Assembly: GCA_902614375.1 (NCBI GenBank)
Contig: CACMKZ010000005.1
Coordinates: forward strand, 42,864 to 106,863
Direction of reading: 5' to 3'
Source of the DNA: an uncultured Alphaproteobacteria bacterium
GTDB taxonomy: Bacteria > Pseudomonadota > Alphaproteobacteria > HIMB59 > GCA-002718135
Length of the DNA: 64,000 nt
Shown here: positions 1 to 7,900 of the stretch, piece by piece
How positions within the stretch are numbered: position 1 is the stretch's first letter
How the letters are laid out: each line of letters begins with the position of its first letter
Translations under genes and position numbers: made by a program
The notes under the pieces: model-generated
Databases searched by the model: none
What the model was told of the DNA's origin: nothing
What the model saw: the letters and a program-made list of their open reading frames with translations, nothing else

Positions 1-7
1 TTTTTAA

Positions 8-655
8 ATGATAAAAATTTCACCATCTATATTATCAGCTGATATACTTAAATTAGAAGAAGAAGTTAAACTTTTAGACAAGAATGGCGCTGATTATATT
101 CATATAGACATAATGGATGGCCACTATGTCCCCAATATTACTTTTGGACCAAATATAGTTAAATCATTAAGAACGGTTACCTCTAAAATTTTAGATGTGC
201 ATCTTATGATTAAACCAGTAAAGCAATATATTAATGATTTTGTAGAAGCTGGCTCAGATATCATTTCTTTTCACCCTGAGGCTGATGATAACCAAGAAGA
301 AATTATTAAAATGATAAGTGATGCTGAAATTAAAGCAGGAATTGCCATACACCCTGATGTAAATATTGCAAATATTGATCATTTATTAAGTAAAGTCCAA
401 CAAATAATAGTTATGACAGTCACGCCTGGTTTTGGCGGTCAAAAATTTATGCATGATCAAGTGCAAAAAATTAAAGATTTAGATGAAATTAGAAAAAATA
501 ATAATTATAACTATGAGATAGCTGTTGATGGTGGAGTAAATAATGAAAATGCGAAAATATGCAAAGATAATGGAGCTAATGTGTTAGCAGTAGGATCTTA
601 TATATTATCTCAAAATCAAAATAACTATTATGAAATTATAAATTCCTTAAGATAA
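8..655 (+). CDS. rpe: Ribulose-phosphate 3-epimerase
   Basis: This enzyme interconverts ribulose 5-phosphate and xylulose 5-phosphate in the cytosolic pentose phosphate pathway. The 215-residue protein has the family's usual length and a complete single-domain TIM barrel. The opening S-I-L-S-A-D strand is present. The four expected metal ligands are visible at H32 and D34 (HIDIMDGHYVPN), H65 (DVHLMI) and D174 (AVDGGV). The TPGFGGQ phosphate loop lies near residue 140. The ATG lies 7 bases inside the window, so any upstream operon partner or ribosome binding site cannot be seen. The stop codon overlaps the start of the next gene (TAATG), which suggests translational coupling to the LysR regulator. 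Identification is secure. Confidence 0.96.
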   Translation: MIKISPSILSADILKLEEEVKLLDKNGADYIHIDIMDGHYVPNITFGPNIVKSLRTVTSKILDVHLMIKPVKQYINDFVEAGSDIISFHPEADDNQEEIIKMISDAEIKAGIAIHPDVNIANIDHLLSKVQQIIVMTVTPGFGGQKFMHDQVQKIKDLDEIRKNNNYNYEIAVDGGVNNENAKICKDNGANVLAVGSYILSQNQNNYYEIINSLR

Positions 656-1542
656 TGGACTGGGATAAATTAAAATCATTTTACGAAATTGCAATCTCAA
701 GAAGCATTTCAAAGGCAAGTGCCAAACTAAATATTAGTCAATCTGCGCTTAGTAGACAAATACAAGATCTTGAATACGATTTAAAGACACCTTTATTTAT
801 AAGGCATCAAAAAGGTGTAAGGTTAACTGAGCAAGGTGAAAATTTATTTAATACTGTAAATCAAATTAATTTTTCAATTTCTGATTTTGAAAAAAAATTA
901 TTAGATAAAAAAACTAAACCAGTAGGAAAATTAACCGTAAGCACAACTGTTGGTTTTGGATCAGCATGGCTCACGCCAAGAATAACTAAATTTGCTAATC
1001 AATATCCAGAGATAGATGTAAATTTAATCATGAGTGATGAAGAAGTTGATTTATCTGCAAGAGTTGCTGATGTTGCAGTTAGAGTAAAGAAGCCAACACA
1101 GGCAAATTTAATTTTTAAAAAATTTGTTAATTTTCATAACCACATTTACGGTTCTTCAGATTACTTACAAAAAAGTGGAATACCAAGAAATGTAAATGAT
1201 TTAGATAAACATGATTTAATTTGCTTTGGAGCTGGATTACCTTCTCCTGTTTCTAATATTGATTGGATATTAAAAATTGGAAAAGAAGGAACAAAAAGAC
1301 GACCTAAATTTAGAGTAAATAGTATTTACGCGATGTCACTTGCAATTGAAAAAGGTGGCGGTTTAGCATCTTTACCTGATTACATGGTTGCTGACAAACC
1401 TCAGCTTATACGTGTTCTACCAAACCTAGAAGGTCCATCATATCAAACATACTTTGTTTATTCTGAATCTTTTAAAAACGATAGAAGACTTGAAGTTTTT
1501 AGGGATTTTTTATTTAATGAAGCTAAAGATTGGCATTATTAG
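655..1542 (+). CDS. LysR-family transcriptional regulator
   Basis: A 295-residue LysR-type regulator. An N-terminal winged helix-turn-helix occupies about residues 1-65 (A-S-A-K-L-N-I-S-Q-S-A-L-S-R-Q-I pattern). A periplasmic-binding-protein-like effector domain follows from about residue 90 to the end. Length is typical of the family. Its ATG overlaps the rpe stop by one base, so the two are probably co-transcribed. LysR proteins usually control a divergent or neighbouring gene, but here none is divergent, so the target and inducer cannot be inferred. The effector domain resembles the large LysR subgroup that is often annotated without a known ligand. Family is certain; the regulon is unknown. 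Confidence 0.9.
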   Translation: MDWDKLKSFYEIAISRSISKASAKLNISQSALSRQIQDLEYDLKTPLFIRHQKGVRLTEQGENLFNTVNQINFSISDFEKKLLDKKTKPVGKLTVSTTVGFGSAWLTPRITKFANQYPEIDVNLIMSDEEVDLSARVADVAVRVKKPTQANLIFKKFVNFHNHIYGSSDYLQKSGIPRNVNDLDKHDLICFGAGLPSPVSNIDWILKIGKEGTKRRPKFRVNSIYAMSLAIEKGGGLASLPDYMVADKPQLIRVLPNLEGPSYQTYFVYSESFKNDRRLEVFRDFLFNEAKDWHY

Positions 1543-1584
1543 TCTTTGACTTAATTTTTTATTTTTGTATACCGTATCTACATT

Positions 1585-1668
1585 ATGGGATATCCAAAAA
1601 AACATAGAGGCAGACGTAAAAGAGGCTCTAAATATAGAAGAAACAAAAAGCGTCAAAAGAAGAAATAA
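1585..1668 (+). CDS. 27-residue highly basic small ORF
   Basis: An ATG-to-TAA frame of 27 codons in the 175-base gap between the LysR gene and the SbmA-like gene. It begins MGYPKKHRGRRKRG and ends RQKKK; 16 of 27 residues are Lys or Arg, with one His and no acidic residue. The composition recalls very small ribosome-associated basic proteins such as THX (bS31-like), but I see no convincing alignment, so that is only a suggestion. No clear Shine-Dalgarno precedes the ATG. The segment uses more G and C than its flanks, as a constrained coding sequence would. It could be a chance frame. Confidence 0.5.
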   Translation: MGYPKKHRGRRKRGSKYRRNKKRQKKK

Positions 1669-1717
1669 TTAATACCTACCTTCTTTTTTAAAATTTAATT
1701 GAACATATATATATATA

Positions 1718-2719
1718 ATGTTTAAATTTTTCACTGAACCAAAATGGTATGTATGGGCTTATGTAGGCTCAGTAGTAATTCTTACTTCTATATGGGTCCA
1801 AGTTCAGATTGATGTTCAGATCAACGAATGGTTTGGTGAATTTTATGATATGATCCAAAAAGCACTTGGGACACCAAATGCTATAACTATGCAAGAATAC
1901 ATGGGTGCTTTATTTAGTTTTGCTCAACTTGCTGCTATTTCAATTGCATTAGGACTAGCAATTTCATTCCTAACTTCCCATTTTCTTTTTAGATGGAGAA
2001 CAGCAATGGTTGAGTGGTACCATAGTGTTTATGATCAAGCCAGAACTATCGAAGGTGCAAGTCAAAGGGTGCAGGAAGATACAATAAAGTTTAGTAGAAT
2101 TATGGAAGGTCTTGGAACCAGTTTAATTGAATCTGTTCTAGTATTAGTAGAGTTCTTCCCTCTCTTAATGACTCTATCAGTTGGTATACCAATCTTGTGG
2201 TTTGGTGATTGGCAGTACGGTTTAGTGTCTGGGGCATTTATATGGGCTGTCGGTGGTACAATTTTAATGATTGTACTAGCATGGTTACTAAGACTAGTTG
2301 GTATTGAATATGATCTTCAAAAAAAAGAAGCTGCTTATAGAAAAATTCTAGTTATTGCTGAAGATGATGGAAGTATTAGGCCTAAATCTTTAGAAGAACT
2401 TTTTCAAGGCGTTAGAGAAATTCACTTCAAAAGTTATTTGTACTATCTTTATTTTAGTATTGGAAGATTAGCTTATCTACAAGCTAATGTTCTTGCTGCT
2501 TACATTTTTTTAGCACCAGCAATTGTGGCTGGAGTAATGACACTTGGTGTTATGCAACAAATTATAAGAGCGTTCGGAAGAGTAGAAGGTTCACTTCAAT
2601 ATTTATTCAGAGCATGGCCTACAATTATAGAACTTGCTAGTGTCTATAAAAGATTAAGAGAATTTGAGAATAAAATAGAAAAAAACATTCAGGATGAAAA
2701 AACTGGTATAGTACGTTAG
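1718..2719 (+). CDS. SbmA/BacA-family peptide transporter-like membrane protein
   Basis: An integral inner-membrane protein of 333 residues. It matches the SbmA/BacA family, which are proton-driven importers of peptides and related compounds, structurally the membrane half of an ABC exporter without the ATPase. Diagnostic stretches are the N-terminal F-T-E-P-K-W-Y-V-W-A-Y segment, I-N-E-W-F-G-E-F-Y-D near residue 37, and the F-R-W-R-T-A-M-V-E-W-Y region near residue 91 followed by the E-G-A-S-Q-R-V-Q-E-D segment. Several hydrophobic helices are evident. It is shorter than E. coli SbmA (about 400 residues), mainly at the C-terminus. The stop overlaps the GTG of fxsA by one base. The substrate cannot be told from sequence; marine relatives may import small peptides or cobalamin-like compounds. 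Confidence 0.85.
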   Translation: MFKFFTEPKWYVWAYVGSVVILTSIWVQVQIDVQINEWFGEFYDMIQKALGTPNAITMQEYMGALFSFAQLAAISIALGLAISFLTSHFLFRWRTAMVEWYHSVYDQARTIEGASQRVQEDTIKFSRIMEGLGTSLIESVLVLVEFFPLLMTLSVGIPILWFGDWQYGLVSGAFIWAVGGTILMIVLAWLLRLVGIEYDLQKKEAAYRKILVIAEDDGSIRPKSLEELFQGVREIHFKSYLYYLYFSIGRLAYLQANVLAAYIFLAPAIVAGVMTLGVMQQIIRAFGRVEGSLQYLFRAWPTIIELASVYKRLREFENKIEKNIQDEKTGIVR

Positions 2720-3078
2720 TGATTTTTCTAGCATTTATTATTATTCCAATAATAGAAATAAGCATTTTTATAACAATTGGTTCCAATATTGGAATTTTAA
2801 ATACTATCGCAATCATACTAACTACTGCTTTAGTGGGAATATTTCTTGTTCGTAGACAAGGAATAAAATTATTATTTGATGCACAACGAAATTTATCGCA
2901 AGGTGTAATGCCCACCGAAGAAATAAAGGGAGGTATTTTCTTATTAATATCAGGATTACTTTTAATTACTCCTGGCTTCTTTACTGATTGTATTGGTTTT
3001 GCTGTCTTCTTAAAACCTGTTCAGAATTTAATTGCTAATCAAGCCAAAAAATATTTTAACTCACGTATTCGTTATTAA
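2719..3078 (+). CDS. fxsA: FxsA-family membrane protein
   Basis: A 119-residue membrane protein of the FxsA family, named after the E. coli protein whose overproduction relieves F-plasmid exclusion of phage T7; its normal role is unknown. Hydrophobic segments lie at about residues 1-20, 25-43 and 70-95. The family hallmark I-x-x-L-L-L-I-T-P-G-F-F-T-D is present near residues 79-92. A GTG start overlaps the preceding stop, so it is likely translated by coupling with the SbmA-like gene. Its 3' end runs 18 bases into the convergent aldolase gene on the other strand. Confidence 0.87.
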   Translation: MIFLAFIIIPIIEISIFITIGSNIGILNTIAIILTTALVGIFLVRRQGIKLLFDAQRNLSQGVMPTEEIKGGIFLLISGLLLITPGFFTDCIGFAVFLKPVQNLIANQAKKYFNSRIRY

Positions 3079-3990
3079 CGGATCTATTTTTTTTACTAAT
3101 TCTTTTAATATTAATACTAATTTTTGATTTGCAGGATCTTCAATTTTTTTAAGTGGAGGTAAAACAATATTCCAATCAGGAATATTATCAACAATTGAAA
3201 AATATGCTTTCATTAAACTTATTGGTTCATGGGAAGTAATAACATGACGAATTTGTTGGAGTAGATTTTGTAAATCTGCAAAATTTTTAATGCTACTCTC
3301 ATTTTTATGATTTTTTAATATGAAGCTGAGTAATTTACCACATACATTAGCACCAGCTGTAATTGCTCCTGCTCCTCCTCGCTTACATATATTTAATGCT
3401 AAACTATCATGACCACAAAATACGGCAAAATCATTAAAATATTTTATAACTTTCATCATTCTATCACTGTCCCCGCTTGAATCCTTTAATCCAACGACGT
3501 TATTCGGATAAAGTTTTAATAAAATTTCAATCATCTTAAAATCAATTGATACGTTAGAATTTTGAGGGATATGATACAAAACATATTGTAAATCACTTTC
3601 ACCTACTCTTTCAATAATATTTCGATAATAATTTATGACACCTTCATTTGTAACATTCTTATAATAAAAGGGAGGAAGTAAAAGAACAGCTTTAACTTTG
3701 TGACTAGCAGCATGTTTAGTCATATCAATTGCATCATTTAAGGATGAAGATCCTGTTCCAGGCATAAGGATATTAGGATCGATACGATTTGAAACTAGAA
3801 AATCCAGATGATCTTTTTTTTCTTGAACTGAAAAACTATTTGCTTCTCCAGTAGTACCAAATATTGCGAGACCGTCATGACCTTGTCTCATTAAATATTG
3901 GCAATGACGAAGATAGAGATCTTTGTTAATTGATAAATCATTTTTTACAGGTGTTAGTGCAGCGCTAAAAACCCCAGATATTTTATGCAT
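3061..3990 (-). CDS. DapA-family aldolase (dihydrodipicolinate synthase/N-acetylneuraminate lyase family)
   Basis: A 309-residue class I aldolase of the DapA/NanA TIM-barrel family. The GTTGE motif is at residues 45-49, the catalytic Tyr at about Y139 (VLYHIPQ) and the Schiff-base Lys at K169 (GLKDSSGD). These show an active pyruvate-type aldolase, but family members act on many substrates. The classical DapA signature around the tyrosine (Y-N-x-P-x-R) is not kept: Y-H-I-P-Q-N replaces it, so the Arg that binds the aspartate semialdehyde carboxylate is missing. True lysine biosynthesis is therefore doubtful and a sugar-acid or other 2-keto-acid aldolase is more likely. It overlaps uppP by 8 bases and is the last gene of a minus-strand run. 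Confidence 0.82.
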   Translation of the reverse strand: MHKISGVFSAALTPVKNDLSINKDLYLRHCQYLMRQGHDGLAIFGTTGEANSFSVQEKKDHLDFLVSNRIDPNILMPGTGSSSLNDAIDMTKHAASHKVKAVLLLPPFYYKNVTNEGVINYYRNIIERVGESDLQYVLYHIPQNSNVSIDFKMIEILLKLYPNNVVGLKDSSGDSDRMMKVIKYFNDFAVFCGHDSLALNICKRGGAGAITAGANVCGKLLSFILKNHKNESSIKNFADLQNLLQQIRHVITSHEPISLMKAYFSIVDNIPDWNIVLPPLKKIEDPANQKLVLILKELVKKIDPLITNT

Positions 3991-4768
3991 AAAAATACAA
4001 TAAGATAAATCCTAGTAAAACTCTATAAATAATAAAAATATTAAAGGTTGAAATTTGTATTATTCGCATCATGATGTTAATTGATACTAGAGCAGTAATA
4101 CACGAAACGATTGCTGCAAATAATGATTGGTATAAATTTATATTTTCATTAGCACTGCTCATTAAATCGAAACTTGTTAAAACTAAGGATGCTAAAATAA
4201 TCGGGATAGATAAGAGCATAGAAAAAATTGCTGCAGATGATCGATTAAACCCTAAAAAACGTGCTCCAGTAATCGTAACACCTGCTCTACTTGCTCCAGG
4301 TATAAAGGCCAGCACCTGAAATACACCTATGATAAAAGCCTGCACATAACTCATATTCTCCCAGGAAGATAATTTCATCTTAAAATGATCTGCTATAAAT
4401 AATAGAGCAGCAAAAACAACACTTGTCACTGCTACAACCTTGATATCTCGAAAATATAATTGAACAAAATCAAAAATAAAAAATCCCACTATAACCGCAG
4501 GTATTGTTGCGATAATAATTTTAATTAAATTATCATTTTGAGAAAGCTGGAAAGAAAAAAAACTCTTAATTAATGATGTTATATGAGATCTTAAATAAAT
4601 TATAACAGCTAATAAAGTTCCAACATGAACAGCAACATCAGTAAAAAGACCTTGATCTTGCCAACTGGTTAATTGTGATACAAGAACTAAATGCCCAGAA
4701 GAACTAACTGGTAAAAATTCAGTAAAGCCTTGGACAATACCAATAATAAAATATTGAAGTTCAAACAT
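3983..4768 (-). CDS. uppP: Undecaprenyl-diphosphatase
   Basis: The membrane enzyme that dephosphorylates undecaprenyl diphosphate, recycling the lipid carrier for peptidoglycan and other glycans. The 261-residue protein is highly hydrophobic and has both family signatures. The first spans E17 and the F-L-P-V-S-S-S-G-H segment at about 18-26. The second is P-G-A-S-R-A-G at 157-163, including catalytic Arg161. Length fits the family. The start codon overlaps the exonuclease I stop by one base. The window's own peptidoglycan genes are all compatible with this role. Confidence 0.95.
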   Translation of the reverse strand: MFELQYFIIGIVQGFTEFLPVSSSGHLVLVSQLTSWQDQGLFTDVAVHVGTLLAVIIYLRSHITSLIKSFFSFQLSQNDNLIKIIIATIPAVIVGFFIFDFVQLYFRDIKVVAVTSVVFAALLFIADHFKMKLSSWENMSYVQAFIIGVFQVLAFIPGASRAGVTITGARFLGFNRSSAAIFSMLLSIPIILASLVLTSFDLMSSANENINLYQSLFAAIVSCITALVSINIMMRIIQISTFNIFIIYRVLLGFILLYFYA

Positions 4769-6279
4769 TAACCAAAGATTATTTTGCTCAATTCTTTACC
4801 ACTCGGAAGGGGTTCAGCATTTTTATTAGAAAAATATTTCTCCATAAAATTTAAATACACATTGTAATCTTTTAAAATTTGCATTTTTTGAGCTTTATTT
4901 TCATCATCACTATCTTCCATTTTAACTAATTCGGTGTCAGTTTGAGACATTGCTTCTGGTATCGTTGTAAAAGGTCTTTCTTGGTTAATAACTAACCTTT
5001 CATATAATTCTCGGTGAACCATTTTAAAATCTTCTTTTGATAGGGTTTTTGGACTTTCATCAAATATAAGTCTTTTTAAAATAAAGTTTGCTCTTGGCTC
5101 CTTGATTGAAAGAGCAATTTTATATTTTTCATTCCAGTCATTCTGTTCATGAAATTTAGCTATTTCTGTTGATTGTTTAAAATCAAGAAAAGCATTTGCT
5201 GCACTTTCAGGAAATACATTATCTTGAGATTTTTCATCCTCTTTTTCAATACGTCTGTCAATTTCCATAAGTTTAAACTTGTCTGCTAAATCTTTATTTT
5301 TGAATACTATTTTAGCTCTTTCATTTAGTACATTAGAACCAATCTCATCGTATGGCTCATAATTAGAAGCAATTTTACCTGGCAGAATAATTGGATGCTG
5401 ATTGGTAATTACGTATCTATTTTTTCTTTTGATCAGTTTTTTAAATTCCTCAGAATTAGCTTCTAGTAATGGTGTTGGATCATGAGCTAAATCGATTGTG
5501 TGAAACCAACCATTATATTGAGATTCACATACCATCGACAAGGCTTGAAGTTTAATTCTTCCCCCAAAACTCGTCATAAAACAAAAACCTTTATTTTTAT
5601 TTATATATTCAATGGCATCTTCTTTACTCATTGTCATTTGAAGCTGATTCCAATTAGTAGTGTCTGCTTCGTTAATATATTTTGTCAGAGCAATTGATGT
5701 CTTAACATCTGAAAATGCATCGTGAGCAAATTCAACAGGCAAGTTGTTCATCTCTGCAATTTTTTCTAATTTAAAACTAGGATTACCTCTTTCTGTTAAA
5801 GGTGTTTTTATACTTGATGGGTTGATGGCATATAAACCTCTCGCTAAATTTAATGTATCACCCCTACTCTTTCTTGTTACATAAGGATAAAACATATGAC
5901 TAAACAAATTGTATTCGAGAACAGATTCATCAAATTCCATTATATTATGACCAATAAAAGTAGAACTTGGATCATCTTTTTTCCATTCATCAAAAGTTTC
6001 ATTAATTTTTTTCATTAATTCGTAAGATGATTGAGAGGCATCTAGTGCCTCTCTCATACCTTTAAGTGTTGTTATTAATGCACCTGGTTGAGAAATTACT
6101 GATGTTCGAGGTCTGCAGAACTCATTCATATTTTGATTTGTTTGATTAAACTTGGAGTCAGTAACTATTGCAGCAATTTGCATTATCTGCTCCCATTTGG
6201 GAGTAGTGCCAAAAGCAGTTGGATATTCTTTCTTACCTCTTCCTGATGTTTCTAAATCGTAAAATATATATTTTGACAC
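4768..6279 (-). CDS. sbcB: Exodeoxyribonuclease I (DEDDh 3'-5' exonuclease)
   Basis: A single-strand-specific 3'-5' DNA exonuclease used in recombination and mismatch repair. The 503-residue protein carries the DEDDh catalytic set: D8 and E10 (F-Y-D-L-E-T-S-G), D117 (H-N-I-M-E-F-D), H186 and D191 (A-H-D-A-F-S-D-V). An SH3-like region (about 200-355) and the helical ExoI C-domain (about 360-500) follow. E. coli ExoI is 475 residues, so the architecture is complete. It sits between a small membrane protein and uppP with no functional link apparent. ExoI is best known from gammaproteobacteria, so its presence here is slightly unexpected. Confidence 0.92.
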   Translation of the reverse strand: MSKYIFYDLETSGRGKKEYPTAFGTTPKWEQIMQIAAIVTDSKFNQTNQNMNEFCRPRTSVISQPGALITTLKGMREALDASQSSYELMKKINETFDEWKKDDPSSTFIGHNIMEFDESVLEYNLFSHMFYPYVTRKSRGDTLNLARGLYAINPSSIKTPLTERGNPSFKLEKIAEMNNLPVEFAHDAFSDVKTSIALTKYINEADTTNWNQLQMTMSKEDAIEYINKNKGFCFMTSFGGRIKLQALSMVCESQYNGWFHTIDLAHDPTPLLEANSEEFKKLIKRKNRYVITNQHPIILPGKIASNYEPYDEIGSNVLNERAKIVFKNKDLADKFKLMEIDRRIEKEDEKSQDNVFPESAANAFLDFKQSTEIAKFHEQNDWNEKYKIALSIKEPRANFILKRLIFDESPKTLSKEDFKMVHRELYERLVINQERPFTTIPEAMSQTDTELVKMEDSDDENKAQKMQILKDYNVYLNFMEKYFSNKNAEPLPSGKELSKIIFG

Positions 6280-6311
6280 TGATAAGTAACCCTATTGGTA
6301 TTTATAGACTA

Positions 6312-6491
6312 TTAATTATCTCTTTTGGACCAATAAAAATGATAGAAAAGAGTAGCTGCGATAGCAACAAAAAGAGAGATAAAGGCTACGTAAATTATAG
6401 TTGCGATTGCCCAGTAAGCTACGGCTATTAAAAGACCAATTGCTGTTATCCCAGCCCAAAAATAGATCAGTCTTTCTAAAAATAATTGCAT
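6312..6491 (-). CDS. Small two-helix membrane protein, unknown function
   Basis: A 59-residue protein starting at ATG 6491 (MQLFLERL...). A longer frame exists from a TTG at 6509, but the ATG is preferred. Two hydrophobic segments can be seen, about residues 8-28 and 30-50, ending in a basic tail W-S-K-R-D-N. It lies on the same strand between ribokinase (ends 6513) and exonuclease I (starts 6279). I recognise no family. A TATAAT-like box on the minus strand (6501-6506) lies just upstream of the ATG, so transcription could start almost at the start codon. It is probably a real gene because it fills an otherwise empty gap in a compact operon. Confidence 0.6.
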   Translation of the reverse strand: MQLFLERLIYFWAGITAIGLLIAVAYWAIATIIYVAFISLFVAIAATLFYHFYWSKRDN

Positions 6492-6512
6492 AATGATTTT
6501 ATTATACAATAA

Positions 6513-7427
6513 TTATAGAAGTTTTTCAATTTCCTCACGAGAAGGCATAGAATTTGCCGTACCAATTTTAGTCGTTGATAAGCCAGCTGTAGCACTTGCA
6601 AATTTTAAAGCATCTTTAATATTTTGACCCTCAGTAAGCGCTGCAGCAAAACCTGCATTGAAAGCATCGCCAGCACCGGTTGTATCAACTACTGGATTTG
6701 AAAAATTAGCTACAGGTAAAGAAAATTTTTCTTCATTGTTGGCAAAAAAAGCTCCTTTTTCTCCAAGGGTAATAACGACATTTTTAATTCCTTTTTCTAT
6801 TAATTGCATTGCAGCTTTTTCAGCATCCTCATGAGTTTCAACATTGTGATCAACATAAAAACTTGCTTCTGTTTCATTTGGTGTAAAATAATCAATCATA
6901 GAAAATAAAGATTCATCTATTTCAGCTGCTGGCGCAGGATTTAAAATTGTTTTTACATTTAAACTATGTGCTTTTTTTAATGCATAAGTAACAACATCCT
7001 TTGGTGCCTCTAGTTGTGTAAGAAATATACTTGAGTTTTTAATTGCCTCTTCTGCTATATCTATATCCTCAATCGTAATTGCACCTGCTGCACCCGGAAA
7101 AACATTAATGGCATTAGCTCCAGTTCCTTCATTTACAAGTATACCTGCAGCACCAGTTGAATGATCTTTTGAAATAATAACATTGCTATAATCAACACCA
7201 GAATTTTCGTAAATTTCTGTTGCCATAGAGCCAAATTGATCATCACCAATCTTTGAAATAAAAAAAGTTTTTGCCCCAGCCTTAGACGCAGCTACAGCTT
7301 GGTTTGAACCTTTTCCACCAGGACCAATGACAAAATTTTTACCAAGAATAGTTTCTCCCTCAACAGGAATTTTTTCTCCAAAAAAAACAAGGTCAGCAAC
7401 AAAAATACCAAGAATACTAATCGACAT
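6513..7427 (-). CDS. rbsK: PfkB-family sugar kinase, ribokinase type
   Basis: A 304-residue carbohydrate kinase that phosphorylates ribose (or deoxyribose) at C5 with ATP. The first PfkB signature G-P-G-G-K-G-S-N-Q-A spans about 35-44. The second, D-T-T-G-A-G-D-A-F, is at 248-256, with the catalytic base at D254. The overall pattern (E-T-I-L-G near the N-terminus, G-A-F-F near 226) is ribokinase-like. It is 2 bases downstream of the FucU/RbsD-type mutarotase and in the same run as deoC. Together they suggest that a pentose taken up by the cell is mutarotated, phosphorylated and cleaved. Whether the natural substrate is ribose or 2-deoxyribose cannot be told. Confidence 0.88.
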   Translation of the reverse strand: MSISILGIFVADLVFFGEKIPVEGETILGKNFVIGPGGKGSNQAVAASKAGAKTFFISKIGDDQFGSMATEIYENSGVDYSNVIISKDHSTGAAGILVNEGTGANAINVFPGAAGAITIEDIDIAEEAIKNSSIFLTQLEAPKDVVTYALKKAHSLNVKTILNPAPAAEIDESLFSMIDYFTPNETEASFYVDHNVETHEDAEKAAMQLIEKGIKNVVITLGEKGAFFANNEEKFSLPVANFSNPVVDTTGAGDAFNAGFAAALTEGQNIKDALKFASATAGLSTTKIGTANSMPSREEIEKLL

Positions 7428-7429
7428 AA

Positions 7430-7888
7430 TTATTTATCGATTATCCAAACAGTTCCATCTGGTTTAATAACACCTTTTGTTAAAATAAAATTACAGTAAG
7501 GTCTTCTTTCACTTGTTGTAATATATGCATAGGTTGATCTTGATTGCTTATAAAATTCTTGTCTTTCGTATGAACCTATTTTCCAATGATCTCCTGATAC
7601 TTCCTTAATTGCATCAATTACTTCTTTATTAGCATCATTAATTTCATCTGGTTGATTATCAACTTCCATTCGGTGAACAGCAAATTCTACAAAACTATCC
7701 AATGGAAAAACAGATAAAACAGCTTTCATGACAGTTGTCATATCAAGGCCGTCTAATCGGTGAACTCTATTGTGGTTCGAATGAGCAGGATAATTAATAT
7801 CAGATATAACAAGTCTATCACCATGACCCATTTCTCTTAGTGTTTTTAATATATCAGGACTTAAAATAGGATCGACGTTAATTAACAT
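7430..7888 (-). CDS. RbsD/FucU-family sugar mutarotase
   Basis: A 152-residue RbsD/FucU protein. The family interconverts pyranose/furanose forms or anomers of ribose or fucose. Visible hallmarks are the early G-H-G-D segment (M-G-H-G-D at 21-25), the D-I-N-Y-P-A-H-S region and the late S-E-R-R-P-Y-C-N-F-I-L-x-K-G-V motif. These favour the FucU branch more than RbsD. It lies between the aldehyde dehydrogenase and ribokinase genes, which points to supply of the correct sugar form for the kinase. Sugar specificity (ribose, deoxyribose or fucose) remains open. Confidence 0.88.
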   Translation of the reverse strand: MLINVDPILSPDILKTLREMGHGDRLVISDINYPAHSNHNRVHRLDGLDMTTVMKAVLSVFPLDSFVEFAVHRMEVDNQPDEINDANKEVIDAIKEVSGDHWKIGSYERQEFYKQSRSTYAYITTSERRPYCNFILTKGVIKPDGTVWIIDK

Positions 7889-7900
7889 ATTTTTAGTATA

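Noticed and set aside
7774..7783. GGTTCGAATG resembling a tRNA T-arm
   Set aside because: It is inside the mutarotase coding sequence, and no acceptor or anticodon stems can be formed around it.
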